Positions 35,042-47,239 of a stretch of 64,000 bases of DNA are shown here, piece by piece. The position numbers and the translations under genes are program-made. Numbering within the stretch: the first letter of the stretch is position 1; each line of letters begins with the position of its first letter. The stretch comes from Balaenoptera acutorostrata (taxonomy: Eukaryota; Chordata; Mammalia; Artiodactyla; Balaenopteridae): NCBI RefSeq assembly GCF_949987535.1, contig NC_080078.1, positions 28,416,942 through 28,480,941 on the forward strand, read 5' to 3'. A model generated the notes under the pieces. It did not search any database, was not told where the DNA came from, and was given only the letters and a program-made list of their open reading frames with translations.

Positions 35042-36985
35042 GTACTCAGCCAAATTAGACCAAATCCATACACGTATCTCCCAAGCACCTTCACTGTGCA
35101 AAGAAAATGCTGCTGGAGACCACCCATCACTTAACAGCCCAGCCTGGGGGTGCCGTGGGGAAGCCAGGGTCTGTGTGAGGTCCCAGGTGGGAGTGTGCAC
35201 CTAGGAGCTGGGGCAGGCAGGAGGCTCTGTGGGTGTGAAAGGATTTGACAGAGTGCAGCAGCAGCGGTCTCTCTGCCAGGAAATCCTTCCCCATCACAGG
35301 CTGAGTCATCTGCCTCCCCTGCGCCAGCCTCAGCTGGAGAAGTCGTTTGGTTTGCAAGTAACTGCTCAGCATGGGCTTACTCGAGGGCCGCATCGATTTT
35401 GTTGTTCTTTTCGCTGCTGCTGGTATTGAACTGGGAAGTCCACTCTAGATCCCCCTGAATGAGTAGCCCATTACCTCACCTGACTGTTTCTCTACTCTTC
35501 CACTATTTCATTTAACTTTTCCTGCCAGTGGTTGAGTGTATTATCATCAGTTCTCATTTGAGTTCTTGTGCCTTCAGGGACTGGGGAATACAGAGGTCTT
35601 ATTTTCATTAACTAAGCAACATCCTTTCGTGTCGCTTTGCTGCAGAGAACGTTGGTTTCCTTGTTTGTATTTAAAAAAGGAAGAAAAACTTCTTACTAAA
35701 ACAGTAAATAGATTCATAACCCTGTTGAAATCATTTCGCAGTTATCTCTTATTTAGACGACCTCCCACAGAGAAGAGAAAATGCTTTGAAGGTCTCAGAG
35801 GTGGATGGTTCTTACAAGTAATCTGCTGGTGGGATTTTGCATCACTACGTATTGCTGGCTGGGGTGGGTGGTTCAAGGGAAATGGAAACAACGTGAGTTC
35901 AATGCTTGTTTCTTGTTCTATCTTTTCTGTAACCAGGCTATATTCTCCAGTGCTTTGCAGCAGCTTCTGTTTTCCTTTACTCCCAAGGGGGAAACAAATG
36001 TGTATTATCATGATGTTTTGTGCTTGGCAGGCACGCACAAAAATTTCTGCAGTAGCTGCCTGCACTTCTGGTTGAGATACACTTAAGTGACACATGGTGG
36101 GTATTTTCCCTTCAGGAGTTGGAGCCCTAGTCTGGGGGTGGAAAATGGCAATAACATGGACACCTCTGTTCTTGGAAATGAAGTAACCACTTGGGTTCTC
36201 AATAAACAATAAATTGCAGTGCGTTAAAATCCTAAGAAAAGCTACATGGCCAAGAGTTCATCTCATCCTTCCAAGGGTTTTACCATTGCTTCTGAAATAT
36301 TATGGCAGTATTCCATGAATAGCCATCCCAGGTACATTCTGATGTTTACTTTTAACGTGCCATGCCCAAAAGAGTTTAATTGCGGAATAAATGAACCGGG
36401 CACGGGAGTTTTATCCTAGTAACAACATATAATTTTGTTTAATCATGTTGAGCTGTAAACTAAGCTTTGATAGACCTGTATAAAATCGAAAACCCGAGTT
36501 AATGTCAGAAGTTCAGAGAAGAAGGTTCTTTAGCTGCAACACAAATCCCCGGGAGGGAACGCTGAGAACACAGACCCTGAACGCCTCTTCGAGGAAGGCT
36601 TGCTAGCAGCTGAAGCCAAGCCACACATAGGTGTCTGATACCGGGGACAGTTAAGAAGAATACAGAAGAGAATCCAATATTTGTTTTTTACGGCAAAGGC
36701 TTCCTTCTCCACAGTGGAAAAAGCCACAGGTGAGAAAAGCCTGGTCCCACACTGCTCTGATCAGTCTCTCTGGGTTGCCATCCCCTGGGGAGAAAAGTGA
36801 TGCCAAGTACTCACCAAACCTACTGCACATCCCCTGAAGATGATGAGCCTTGCAAAGACGTCTGGGCTTGTCCAGCATCTGTGTAAAGTCATCCAGTTTT
36901 GTTCAGTTCTAATGACTTTCTGATTAGAAACATAAACGTGTGTGTGTGTGCGTACACGCAATGTGATGTATGTGTAATTAACATA
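35042..36985. other. Unassigned intronic sequence
   Basis: The longest open frames (35536-36075 on +, 35742-36209 on -) overlap and show no domain. A short (tg)n run lies at 36938-36950. Confidence 0.4.
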
Positions 36986-37960
36986 CATGCAGTTAGTTAT
37001 ATGTGTTTAATTTTTAAGGTAATATATGCATATGGGGAAAAAAATCAAATCTTGTATATGGGTAAGCAATGGTAAATCAGTTGTCCCCCCGTCACCCCCA
37101 AATGGCAGTTTTCTTCCCAGAGACAGCTGTTAGTTTCTTGTGTATCTTTTCCAGATACATTTCTAAGTGTATTTGCATATTTTTTCCTTACATTTTATTT
37201 TCATAATTTTATTTACATTTTGAATAGAGAATCTATTCATATGGACCAACATCCAAAAGTTATAAAAGAATGTATAAAATATTCCCTCCTAACCCACTTT
37301 CCCTCCCTAGAGGCAACACATAGTGCCAGTTTTTAAGACATCTTTCCAGAGATAGTGTATGCACATATGTATATATATTTCTCCTTTTTCACATAAAAGG
37401 TAGCAAATTATGCACAATGCCTTGCTCTTGTTTTTTACCATAGTATAGACAGTCTACCTCATTTTTTGTGTGGCTGCATGGTATTTCATTATATGGATTG
37501 ACCATAATTTATTTACCCAGTCTCCTATCTGTGTTCACTTAGGTTGTCGATTATGATAGGCTGAAGGACTGGGGTTCCAGTGAAGCGAAGGAGGCATCTA
37601 GGGAGCAGAATTTAAGAAGGCACTTGCTCTCAGGGTTGTGTAGATGCAGGGCCAGCACTTGCATAAACCCAAGAGTGAATGCCTCCTTAAATTCTGCATT
37701 CACTCTCCTCGTCCTACTCCCAGCCCTGCTATGCTCTTACAACCAGGCTGCAATAAAAATTGTTGTTTGTACCTGTTTTTTGGGCACATATTGTTGGGAA
37801 AATTCCCAGGTGTTAAGATGTTGGGGTCAAAGTATATGTGGGTTTTCAAATTTGAATAAAGGAAATCATTTACACTCCAGCCAACACTCTTAAGAGAGGT
37901 CCTGTTTCCCCATGCCCTCACCAACAAATTGTATTATTAACACTTTTTGATTGTTGCCAG
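36986..37960 (-). repeat. Ancient L1 3' region, antisense, interrupted
   Basis: Reversed L1 end: gcatggtatttcattatatgg, then after an interruption at 37553-37738 it resumes with ggctgcaataaaaattg and accaacaaattgtatt. Left part (36986-37200) may be a second L1 fragment. Confidence 0.6.
37553..37738. mobile_element. Palindromic MITE-like insert in ancient L1
   Basis: Breaks the L1 alignment. Contains inverted arms gcagaatttaagaaggca (37605-37622) and tgcctccttaaattctgc (37680-37697), pairing at 17 of 18 positions, with weaker pairing continuing inward. Probably a DNA-transposon relic of a palindromic type; I cannot name the family. Confidence 0.5.
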
Positions 37961-38149
37961 TTGGATGGATAACACATCAAGAAAAATGTGGTCAAGCTAA
38001 TTGTTTCAGGGATTGGGCCTGAAATCATAGTCTTGCATCTCAACATAGAAACGCATGGAGTTGACTGCAGCTCCCTCTGTCTTCCCCTGTAGTGTTCACC
38101 TGCATCTTGGCACTGACCAGGCGATGGGGTACGCACCCTTTTCCATTCA

Positions 38150-38520
38150 TAGCCAAGAACATCAGCTGTGGAGTCAGGCTGGGTTAACCCAGGTGGGATC
38201 TAAGTTTAGGGTTGCCAGATTTAGCAAATAAAAATACAGGAATACAAATACTCCATGGGACATAATTATACTAAAAACTCATCCGTTTGCAATTCGCATG
38301 TAACTTGAGCATCCTGTATTTTATCTGGTATTCCTACCTGGGTTAAAATCCAGCTGTGCCACTTATCAACTCCGTGACCTTGAATGAGGTGCTCACCTGT
38401 GCCTCAGTTTCCTCATTTGTACTGTTAATTCTACCCCCTGGGGTTCTCCTGGGAGCAAATGAGATCATCTGTGTAAAGCACTTAGCTCAGTGCTGAGTTA
38501 CAGAATAGGTATCCAAGCGT
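38150..38520 (+). repeat. MIR SINE interrupted by a palindromic element
   Basis: MIR head near 38165 (tggagtcaggctggg) and main body from 38335: gggttaaaatccagctgtgcc, cctcagtttcctcatttg and agcacttagctcagtgc. The part between is a separate insert. Confidence 0.7.
38205..38334. mobile_element. MER53-like palindromic DNA transposon remnant
   Basis: Left arm ggttgccagatttagc with aaaaatacagga; right arm tcctgtattttatctgg; centre gggacataattatactaaaaa. The arrangement resembles MER53, a short palindromic mammalian element. Confidence 0.6.
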
Positions 38521-38559
38521 CTAAGCTCTCTTCATTACTCTGGCTTGTGCAGTCTTCAC

Positions 38560-38940
38560 TGCCCGACATCCCAAATGGTGCCAGGTTCTCCTTCTGACCT
38601 CTGCCTTCACCCTGCTATTCCCTTTGCCTAGGAAAACACACCCGCTACCCAGCAGGCACTAATTCTTCCTAAGCCTTTTGATATTTGGTTGGAGTGTTGC
38701 TTCCTCTGACAACGCTCTCGAATACCTCCCAACTAATCAGTTACCCCCAACCCTGTGCTTCCACAGGGCCCATTGCTCCCATCACAGAACTTCACAACCC
38801 ATATGGTCGCTGCCTGTTTTCATGTTGGGCCCCCTCCAGACTTTGAACTCCGTGAGAACAAAGATAACATCTAACTTATTCTGGTGTGGCCATGACCTAG
38901 CACACAGTAGGACGGCAGGTGCGCGTTGATTAAATGCCTA
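38560..38940 (+). repeat. L2 3' portion
   Basis: Order ttcaccctgctattccc, tttgcctaggaaaacac, ccatcacagaacttcac, ctttgaactccgtgag, acctagcacacagtagg matches L2 to its tail. Confidence 0.65.
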
Positions 38941-40060
38941 GCGGAAGACAAATAATTTCTCTTCTTTCAGCCCTGCAATGACTGGGGCTTTTTAGATTTT
39001 TGCCTCTGGCTTTGAAAGAGCAGTGACTATATTTGGAGTTTAACAGTGAATCTCCTATTAACTTTTCATTAGGTTGTGTATTTAAAATCCCAAATGAGAC
39101 CAAAGATTGAGGGGCATAGCTGCCAGTGCCAGAGTTCAGATTGTAAAATGGAATCTTAAAGTAAAAAGAGACACTCATTCTAAATAAGACCTTTTCATGC
39201 ATCTGACACCCCAGAAGCTGTGAACAGAAATGAATCGTGCTCATTTCTTCCTCTAAGAGGACTTGCCGGTACTTAGAGGTGAATCAGCTTGTAACTGTCC
39301 TGGAGCTTCTTTGTCCCTGGGCATGACATTGTCTCTTAACAGCATCAGGCTTAAGCAATGTCTTGCATGTACCAAGTGCCCAGTAGCATTTTGTTAAATT
39401 GAATATTTTATCATTATGTATGTACACACTTTATAGTAGCACCAAGATTGGCTCTAAAGAAGACAGATACCAAATAAAGGATCACTTTGGAGGGAAAAAT
39501 AACTTACGGAAGACCTTGGCTAGCAGCAACAAGTCCAGATAATGGCAGAATGTTTACATGTTTTTCTCCTCCATGTTTTCTTATTCAAATGGTAAAGCTG
39601 ACACGTATTTCGATGGTCTCCTTCCTTGCCATTCCTAGTATCACGGCCCTGTTCCAGTCTTTATTACCTTTTGGCTGAACCCCATAAAATCGCCTGTCTG
39701 TTGACGCCTCTTCCTCCATTCAGCTCCCTCTAAGCCCTCCCGTCTGCCTTTGGCAGATGAATCTTCTTGAGGACGTGGTCCTCCTAATGTGACACCCTTC
39801 ACAGAGCACGTCAGGGTCCCACACCCCTGCTGCCTCCCTCGCCTGTGTAGTGCAGGCACACAGGTGGTCGGGACATTATTTTCAGAAGTACACATCACCT
39901 TTAATCTCTGGGCATGGGCCAACCTGCTGGGTCATGGTCCAGTCCCAGAACGGCCAGCCTGGCTGTGGGTGTGTTTGCAATGACAGAAACTCAAACAAGC
40001 TTTCCTTAAAAGCTGTAAGCTTCCTGAGTGGTAGACCTTGATCTTAGCTCTCCTTGATTC
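38941..40060. other. Unassigned intronic sequence
   Basis: No coding domain or named repeat recognised. Confidence 0.35.
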
Positions 40061-40067
40061 CACAGTT

Positions 40068-41380
40068 ACCACAGGCTGATCCTAAAATTCATGTGGAAAC
40101 TCAGGAGACCCAGAATAGCCAGAACAACCTTGAAAAAGAGGAACAAAATCAGAGGACGCACACCTCCTGATTTTAAACTTACTAGAAAGCTGTAGTAATC
40201 CAAACAGTGTGGTACTGGCATAAGGATAGACATTAGTGGAATAGAATTGAGAGTTCAGAAATAAGCCCTCACATTTAGGATCAATTGATTTCTGACAAGG
40301 TTGCCAAGACAATTCAGTGGGGGAAAGGGTAATCTTTACAACAACTGGTTGTTGGTGGTGCTGGTACAACTGGATATCCACATGCAAAAGAGTAGATTTG
40401 GACCCCTACCTCACACCATATTCAAAAATTATCTCAAAATGTATCAAAGACCAAATAAAAGCTAATACCGTAAAACTCTTAGAAGAAAATGTAGGCATAT
40501 ATCTTTGTACTAGACTTTGTATTAGACAGTGATTTCTTAGATATAATGCTAAAAGCACAAACGACAAAAGAGAAGACAGGTAAGTTGGACTTTATCAAAC
40601 TTGAAAAATTTTGTGCTTCAAAAGACATTATCACGAAAGTGGAAAGACAAATCCATGGAATGGGAGAAAATATTTGCAAATTATATAGCTGATAAAGGAC
40701 GAGTATCCATAATATATAAAGAGCTCTTACAACTCAGTAATGAAAAGGCAGATAACTCAGTTTGAAAATGGACAAAGGATCTCAATAAACATTTCTTCAA
40801 AGAAGGTGAACAAATGGCCAGTAAGCACGTGAAAAGATTTTCAGCATCATTAGTCATTAGGTACATGCAGATGAAAACCACAATGAGATTCCACTTTATA
40901 CCCACTAGGATGGCTCTCACCAAAAAGACAGAAAATAACAGGTATTGTCAAGGATGTGGAGACGTTGGGACCCTTGTACATTGCTGGCAGGAATGTAAAA
41001 TGTAAAATGGTGTTTTGGGAGACAGTCTGGTAGTTATTTAAATGATTAAACATACAGTTATGACCCAGCAATTTCAGTCTTAGAGAAATACCCAAGAGAA
41101 GTTTATAGTCGTTTATAGCAGCATTTTTCATAATAGCCAAAAAGTGGAAACACTCCAAATACCCATCAGCTGATGAATGGATAGACACAGTGTGGTGTAT
41201 CTGTACAGTAGAGTATCATTCAGCAGTAAAGGAATGGAGTGCTGATACAGTCTACAACATGGATGAACCTTGGAAACATTGTTCTAAGTGAAGGAAGCTA
41301 GCCACTCAAGACCATTTATTGTAAGATTCTATTTATATGAAGCAAAAAAAGAATTAAAAACAAAAACAATACACTTTTCT
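40068..41380 (+). repeat. 5'-truncated L1 ORF2 and 3' end, sense
   Basis: Contains late ORF2 sequence in + orientation: taccacaggctgatcctaaa, gtagtaatccaaacagtg, ctcacaccatattcaaaa, gtaaaactcttagaag, tgtacattgctggcagg, ending at ggatgaaccttggaaac. The frame is broken many times. One of only two sense L1 pieces. Confidence 0.85.
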
Positions 41381-41519
41381 GGTGCTTTCTTTTCTTTCCT
41401 CTATTTTCTGTCTTTCTGAGAGCGAAGAACTTATCTTACACATTGGCCTTGTCATTTGTTTTGTATTTGTTCCCATTAAAATTGTACTTGTTTACCTAAC
41501 GATATAATTCTAGCACATT

Positions 41520-42100
41520 TGTAATTTTTTAAATGTCTTGATTGTTTTTCTGATTGTAAAAGTAATTCATGCTCATTATAAGAATTCAGACTTTACAGGA
41601 AACTGAAATGTTTTCTGTCATTCCATTCACCACAGATAATTACTATTAATAGTTCGTCCATATTTTTCTAGAAATTTTATCTCTGAGTATACTAACTTGT
41701 TGGCTTATTTTCAACAGAATCATATATACTGGTTCTTGCAACTTACTGTTTTCACTTAACCTCTCCGCCCAAGCCATAGCTCCCCAAGCTTTAGCAGTAT
41801 ATATTTACTTACCTGTTTATTATGTATTTATATTATATATTTATACACAAATATACATTTATATGATACATATTTACCGTTTATTGTTCCATAGTAAAGA
41901 CACACTCCCTATTGATGAACATTTAAGTCATTTCAGATTTTTCTGTCTTCTCAAATGATGCTGCAGTGAATATACATACACACGTATATTTCTGTAGGAT
42001 AAATTCTTATAAATGGAATTGCTAAGGACTAGATATGAGTTTTTAAAATTTTAAATTGATCTTTCCTAATTGGCCCCTAAAAGGAGTTTTAATTTATGAT
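41520..42100 (-). repeat. Ancient L1-like 3' sequence, antisense
   Basis: Segments gattgtaaaagtaattcatg, ccgtttattgttccatag and aaatggaattgctaagg suit a reversed old L1 end. Confidence 0.5.
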
Positions 42101-42764
42101 CTTAACCATTCAGTAGATGCCCTGATGGGACTGTTCTGTTTCCAATCTTCAAATGATAAAGGGCCACCAGTGACGGTGTTTCCAGAGATCTCTTAGGGCT
42201 GGCACTAGAAGTTCTCATCTTTGGCAGGTTTCACCCTCGCTACAAGTGTCTTATCATTGTCCATCCATCCATTCATCCACCTTTCTGCCGTGCCCTGTGG
42301 CTTCCAAACATCACAAGCAAATTGCCAGGTAGAGGTGAGCTGGATATTCTCCCCACCCATGTGCTAGGGTGTCAGCATGCACGTGTGTGCTGTCCTTTCC
42401 TGCACAGCTCAGGGGTCAGCAGTAGGGCCAGGGGCCAATCACCCCGAGAATAAGGAGGATACCGGGGAGATCTAAGATGATCTAATGTCTAGCTTCCCTC
42501 CTCCTTGCCTTTTCACTGGGAGGGCTGGGAGGGGAGAGGGTTAGGGCTAGGGGACAGACAGGTGAGCACATGCTACACATCGGGCACTTAATGCATGATC
42601 TCATTTATCTTACAGCATCTCCATAAAAGAGGTGATAAAATTTCCATTTTAAGGGGTAGAGGCCCAGAAGGGATTGTGCCCAAAGGACACCACCCCTCAT
42701 GAAGGCAGTCTCACAACCTCTGAATCCAGAGCCCACCTGCGCTTTGGCTTGAAATGCCACCCCC
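42101..42764. other. Unassigned intronic sequence
   Basis: No repeat or exon named; a (tcca)n-like run lies near 42261-42282. Confidence 0.35.
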
Positions 42765-43570
42765 AGCGTATAAGTGGAATCATATAGTATTTGTCTTTTT
42801 GTGATTGGCAAGTTATCCTTAGCATAATGTCCTCAGGATTGATCTATGTTGTAACATACGTTAGAAGTTCCTTCCTTTTTAAAGCTGAATTGTGTGTATA
42901 TACCACATTTTGCTTATCCATTCATCCACTGATGGACATTTGGGTTTCCACGTTTTAGCTATTGTGAATAATGCTGCTGTGAACATGGGTGTACAGATAA
43001 CTCTTCAGGACCCTGCTTTCAATTATTTTGGGTATATACCCCGAAGTGGAATTGCTGGATCATATGGTAATTCTATTTTTAATTTTTTGAGGAGCCACCA
43101 TACTGTTTTCCACAGCAGCTGTTCCACTTTACATTTCTAGTAACAATGTACAAGGTTTGCATTTCTCCACATCCTCACCAACACCTGTTTTTTGTTTGTT
43201 TGTTGTAGCCGTCTTAATGGATGTGAGGTGGTATCCCATTTTGGTGTTGATTTGCATTTCCCTAATGACTAGTGAGGTTGAGCATCTTTTCATGGGTTTA
43301 TTGACCATTTTTATATCCTCTTTGGAGAAGTGTCGTTTCAGTCCTTTACCCACTTTTGTGTCAGGTTGTTTGTTGTTGTTGAGTTTTAGGAGTTATCTAT
43401 ATATTCTGGATATTGTGCCTTATCTGATGTATGATTTGAAAATATTTTCTCCCAGAATGTAGGCTGCCTTTTTACTCTGTTGATAACGTCTTTTGATGCA
43501 CAAAGTTTTTAATTATCATGAAGTCCAATTTGTCTGTTTTTTCTTATGTTGCTTGTACCAGTACATCAGA
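42765..43570 (-). repeat. L1 ORF2 C-terminal and 3' region, antisense
   Basis: Reversed L1: tggaatcatatagtatttg, atccattcatccactgatgg, agtggaattgctggatcat, cacatcctcaccaacacc, tttggagaagtgtcg. Confidence 0.85.
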
Positions 43571-43799
43571 TTTTATATTGAAAAAAAGCTTTTGATTTTT
43601 ACCTCTAATCTATTTCTTCCCTAGTCTTTTCTGTGTCAGTAAATGACATGACTAACCTTCCAGTTGCTCAGATGTCTGGGAATTATGTTTGAGTCCTTCT
43701 CCTTCTTGTAGTCAATACAACAAAGATTTCTCTTGTTTCTACCTCCTAAATATCTCTTAAATCCTTCTATTTAAACCTCTAGTTCTTCACTGCCAGTAA
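43571..43799. other. Gap between two L1 segments
   Basis: Not clearly L1. Resembles L2-like or unique sequence (gtctgggaattatgtttgag). Confidence 0.3.
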
Positions 43800-44205
43800 A
43801 TAGAAATAAAATAGATTTTTATATATTGACCTTTCATCCAGTAACCAAGCTAATTCCCCTTATTAGTTCTAGGAGCGGTTTTTTCTTTCTAGATTTGTTG
43901 GGGTTTTCTATGGAGACAGTCATATCTTCTGAGAATAGACAGTTATATTTCTTCTTTTCCAGTCTGTATGCTTTTTATTTTTTTTTCTTGCCCAATTACA
44001 CTGGCCAGCACTTCCAGTATGTTGTTGAATACAAGTGGTGAGAGCAGATCTTCTTGCCTTGTTCCTAATCATAGGGGGAAAGCATTCAATCTTTCACCAT
44101 TAAGTATATGTTAGCTATAGTTTTTTTTTTGTAGATGCCCTTTATCAAGTGAAGGATGTTTATTTCTCTTCCAAGTTTGCTGAGAGATTTTATCAATGTA
44201 TTTTA
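43800..44205 (-). repeat. L1 ORF2 reverse-transcriptase region, antisense
   Basis: Reversed ORF2 RT region: tccagtaaccaagctaattcc-like, tgttgttgaatacaagtgg and tcttgccttgttcctaatc. Order agrees with the segment to its left, so both may be one old insertion with a deletion between. Confidence 0.7.
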
Positions 44206-44306
44206 AGGCTATTCTGAAAACAACAAGGTAATAATCTCTGCTTTAATGAACATTGCCTGTAAGTTACACATTTTGTGATACCACATCATGTTAAAAATTC
44301 AAAGTC

Positions 44307-44586
44307 GGGCTTCCCTGGTGGCGCAGTGGTTGAGGGTCTGCCTGCCAATGCAGGGGACACGGGTTCGAGCCCTGGTCTGGGAGGATCCCACATGCCGCAG
44401 AGCAACTGGGCCCGTGAGCCATAATTACTGAGCCTGCGCGTCTGGAGCCTGTGCTCCGCAACGAGAGAGGCCACGATAGTGAGAAGGCCCGCGCACCGCG
44501 ATGAGTGGCCCCCGCTTGCCGCAACTAGAGAAAGCCCTCGCACGGAGACGAAGACCCAACACAACCATAAATAAATAAATTAAAAA
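44307..44586 (+). repeat. CHR-type SINE, sense, 14-bp target duplication
   Basis: Starts gggcttccctggtggcgc and ends in cataaataaataaatt. Perfect direct repeats aaaaattcaaagtc at 44293-44306 and 44587-44600. The second of only two + strand young SINEs. Confidence 0.95.
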
Positions 44587-44667
44587 AAAAATTCAAAGTC
44601 AATGAATGATGTAAATAAGTATTTTGTTATTATCTTTATAATGTTCTTTACCTCCTGGTTTAATTTT

Positions 44668-45007
44668 TTTTTTTTTTTTTTTTTTTTTTAAAGGAAAGAG
44701 GGTAGAGAATCACGAATGGGAGATTTTTTTTTTTTTAATTTATTTTTGGCTGTGTTGGGCCTTCGTTTCTGTGCGAGGGCTTTCTCCAGTTGCGGCAAGC
44801 GGGGGCCACTCTTCATCGCGGTGCGCGGGCCTCTCGCTATCGCGGCCTCTGTTGTTGCGGAGCATAGGCTCCAGACGCGCAGGCTCAGCAGTTGTGGCTC
44901 ACGGGCCCAGTTGCTCCGTGGCATGTGGGATCTTCCCAGACCAGGGCCCGAACCCGTGTCCCCTGCATTGGCAGGCGTACTCTCAACCACTGCACCACCA
45001 GGGAAGC
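44668..45007 (-). repeat. CHR-type SINE, antisense, with two A-tracts
   Basis: Body 44737-45007. Leftwards are a T run (44724-44736), a 34-bp non-repetitive piece (44690-44723), then a longer T run to 44664. The flanking repeats cctggtttaatttt (44654-44667 and 45008-45021) lie outside the second run, so the 34 bp belong to the insertion. Confidence 0.9.
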
Positions 45008-45660
45008 CCTGGTTTAATTTTAATTCATTGCATTAAAATTTTTTAAAAGATATTTTAAACACATCATAGCTTTCCATACTGCCCTGCCAGTCCCATGCAG
45101 AATTATCCTCAGTATGCAACAGGTGTGTGCTGACCTTGGGGTCCCTGTTCCCTTGGTAACCCACTTCTCAGCAGACACCCCTCATCCAGTTTGAAGACCT
45201 GCCCAGAACAATCCTTTTCCTTCTCTCTTCTGAACCATTTCTTGCAATTTTTCTTCCTTAGCCAGAGTCTTTTATTTTCCTGCCTCCTTCCCTATCTTCT
45301 CTGTGAAGCGCAGAGCCTCGCTTAATAATAATCTCATGGGAGCTCTGGATCCTTGACCAGGTTTCCATTTCTTTTCTACTCCTGGTGCTAGTGAGGTTTG
45401 GCTGTGGGCTTTGCTACAACATTATGACTTTTTTTGGAAGGTGTGCTAAGATGTGCTATAAGCTATGTTAATTCTAAGGTATTATTGATATTCTGACCCT
45501 AAAGAAATTCTGATATACACAAATGAGCGTGTTGAATGTAATGCAGATGTTTTCATTAAACTTGGCTTTTTACCATCTAGAATTTACTCCTTCACTTTGA
45601 AATTCTTATCTAAAAATTATTTATATCCCTGGAGAATGTTTTTATTCCTTCAGAAATGAT

Positions 45661-45783
45661 TTTTTTTTTTTTTTGGCTGCGCCTCACGGCTTGCAGGATC
45701 TTAGCTCCCTGACCAGGGATTGAACCCATGCCCCCTGCAGTGGAAGTGCGGAGTCCTAACCACTGGACCACCAGGGAATTCCC
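45661..45783 (-). repeat. Short SINE, antisense
   Basis: T15 run then ggctgcgcctcacggc, head ccaccagggaattccc at right. Flanks cagaaatgat (45651-45660) and caggaatgat (45784-45793). Confidence 0.88.
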
Positions 45784-45924
45784 CAGGAATGATACATTGA
45801 TTGCTCTATGTACATGGTTGGGTTACTGATAAAGAGGGAAGAATTACTACCTTCAAGTGTGGGGTGGAGGGAAGACAGATCACCTTTTCCATACCTGTTT
45901 GTACCAAATTCTGGAAATCATCTT

Positions 45925-46080
45925 GGTATGAATCCTTACAGCTGCCCTCTGAATTGTGGGGTTATCATTCCCATTTCACACATACTGAGGCCAAGGCTCA
46001 GAGGACCCAGGTGACTCATTCAAGGCCACACAGCTTGTGAAGGGCAAGAGCCAAGGTCCAAACCCATGTGTCACAGACTC
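45925..46080 (-). repeat. MIR SINE, antisense
   Basis: Reversed MIR: cattcccatttcacac, actgaggccaaggctcag, aggccacacagcttgtg, ccaaggtccaaacccatg. Confidence 0.75.
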
Positions 46081-46554
46081 CCCATCCACACCTTGCCAGA
46101 TGGGGGGTATAGAAAGTCCTGGAAAAGCCGCACAAGAGAGGCTTATCTTTGATTGAGGGGATCCAGGGAAGATGGGCTTCATGTCTTTTAACAGGTTATT
46201 GGGGATTATTTGTGATTTCTCCAAGAGCAGCATCCCTCTGAAGTTTGGAAACAAACAAACATCCTGTTGTTGTGTATAATTCACAGCTCTTCGCTGTAGA
46301 TTGCTTTGTAGACAAGGTCTCCTTTCCAAGGTTTGAATAAGTCTGTCTTTTGAGGTGCTCATTTTTAACTTTTCTGTGTATGGTCATTAGCTACTTGAAC
46401 ATTCTTTGTGTCTGCCTCAGTCAGTGTATGAAGCATTGTGATGAAATGTCTTTTGAAAATCAAGAATGGGAGACACTCTGCACCCCAGTGTATTACAAAG
46501 TCCTTGTGCTGTGGATCAGGACTTCATAATACACTGTGACCAGGACACTGTAAT
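46081..46554. other. Unassigned intronic sequence
   Basis: No repeat or exon recognised. Confidence 0.35.
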
Positions 46555-46680
46555 GAGAGGCAGCACTCTGAGCCGGAGCACCAAGTTCAAGTTCTCCACT
46601 GGTTGTCAACTGAGTTAATACACGTACAGTTCTTAGTACAGTGCCTGGCCTGGAGTCAGTGCTCGGTAAATATTGGCTAG
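46555..46680 (+). repeat. MIR fragment
   Basis: Ends with acagttcttagtacagtgcc and gtgctcggtaaatattgg, the MIR tail. Confidence 0.6.
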
Positions 46681-47239
46681 TCGAGTGTCAGAAAATCCCT
46701 AAGTCAATGGAAAGGAGGAGACAATTGTGGTAGTTTTGGGGTCTTTTAGAAAACTGGTTACGAAAAGTAGTGATAAATTACTGTTGGTTCATGGAGTCCC
46801 TTTGAGATGGTTTATCATGTTCAAGGCCGTAAAGGATTCATCCTCTCTAACTAGCAGTCTGTTCACATGGGAAAGGGACAGACCAGTGGCGTCTTAGAGG
46901 GGTTTAGAGTCAACACAGATACCCACAGTCCAAGTTCAGCTAAGGAAGCAACATCAGTCAACGGCCTCTTCAAACCAGGAGCCCCAGGGCCAGCCCAGAC
47001 CAGTGAGGAAGCAGATGCTGTCTGTAGGCAAATCCCCAGCACCACCGAGGGAGAGGCTTCCTGGTCCCCAGTGCTAGGCAGGACCTGCTTCTCCCCTCGC
47101 CTGAGCTCTTTCTGTGGGGATCAGCCGGCCTTTCCCCAGTAAATTCCACTCACCCCCGAGATTGTGGTCTACTGGAAATGTAGCCGCCTGACTGGCCTCC
47201 CCTAAATTTTCTTTAATCCTTAGGATCCTGAGGCTAAGG
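46681..47239. other. Unassigned intronic sequence
   Basis: Two overlapping open frames near 46863-47142 have no domain. Confidence 0.35.

Noticed and set aside
35536..36209. Long overlapping frames of 179 (+) and 155 (-) residues
   Set aside because: No domain, no splice context, and low-complexity composition; chance open frames in intronic DNA.
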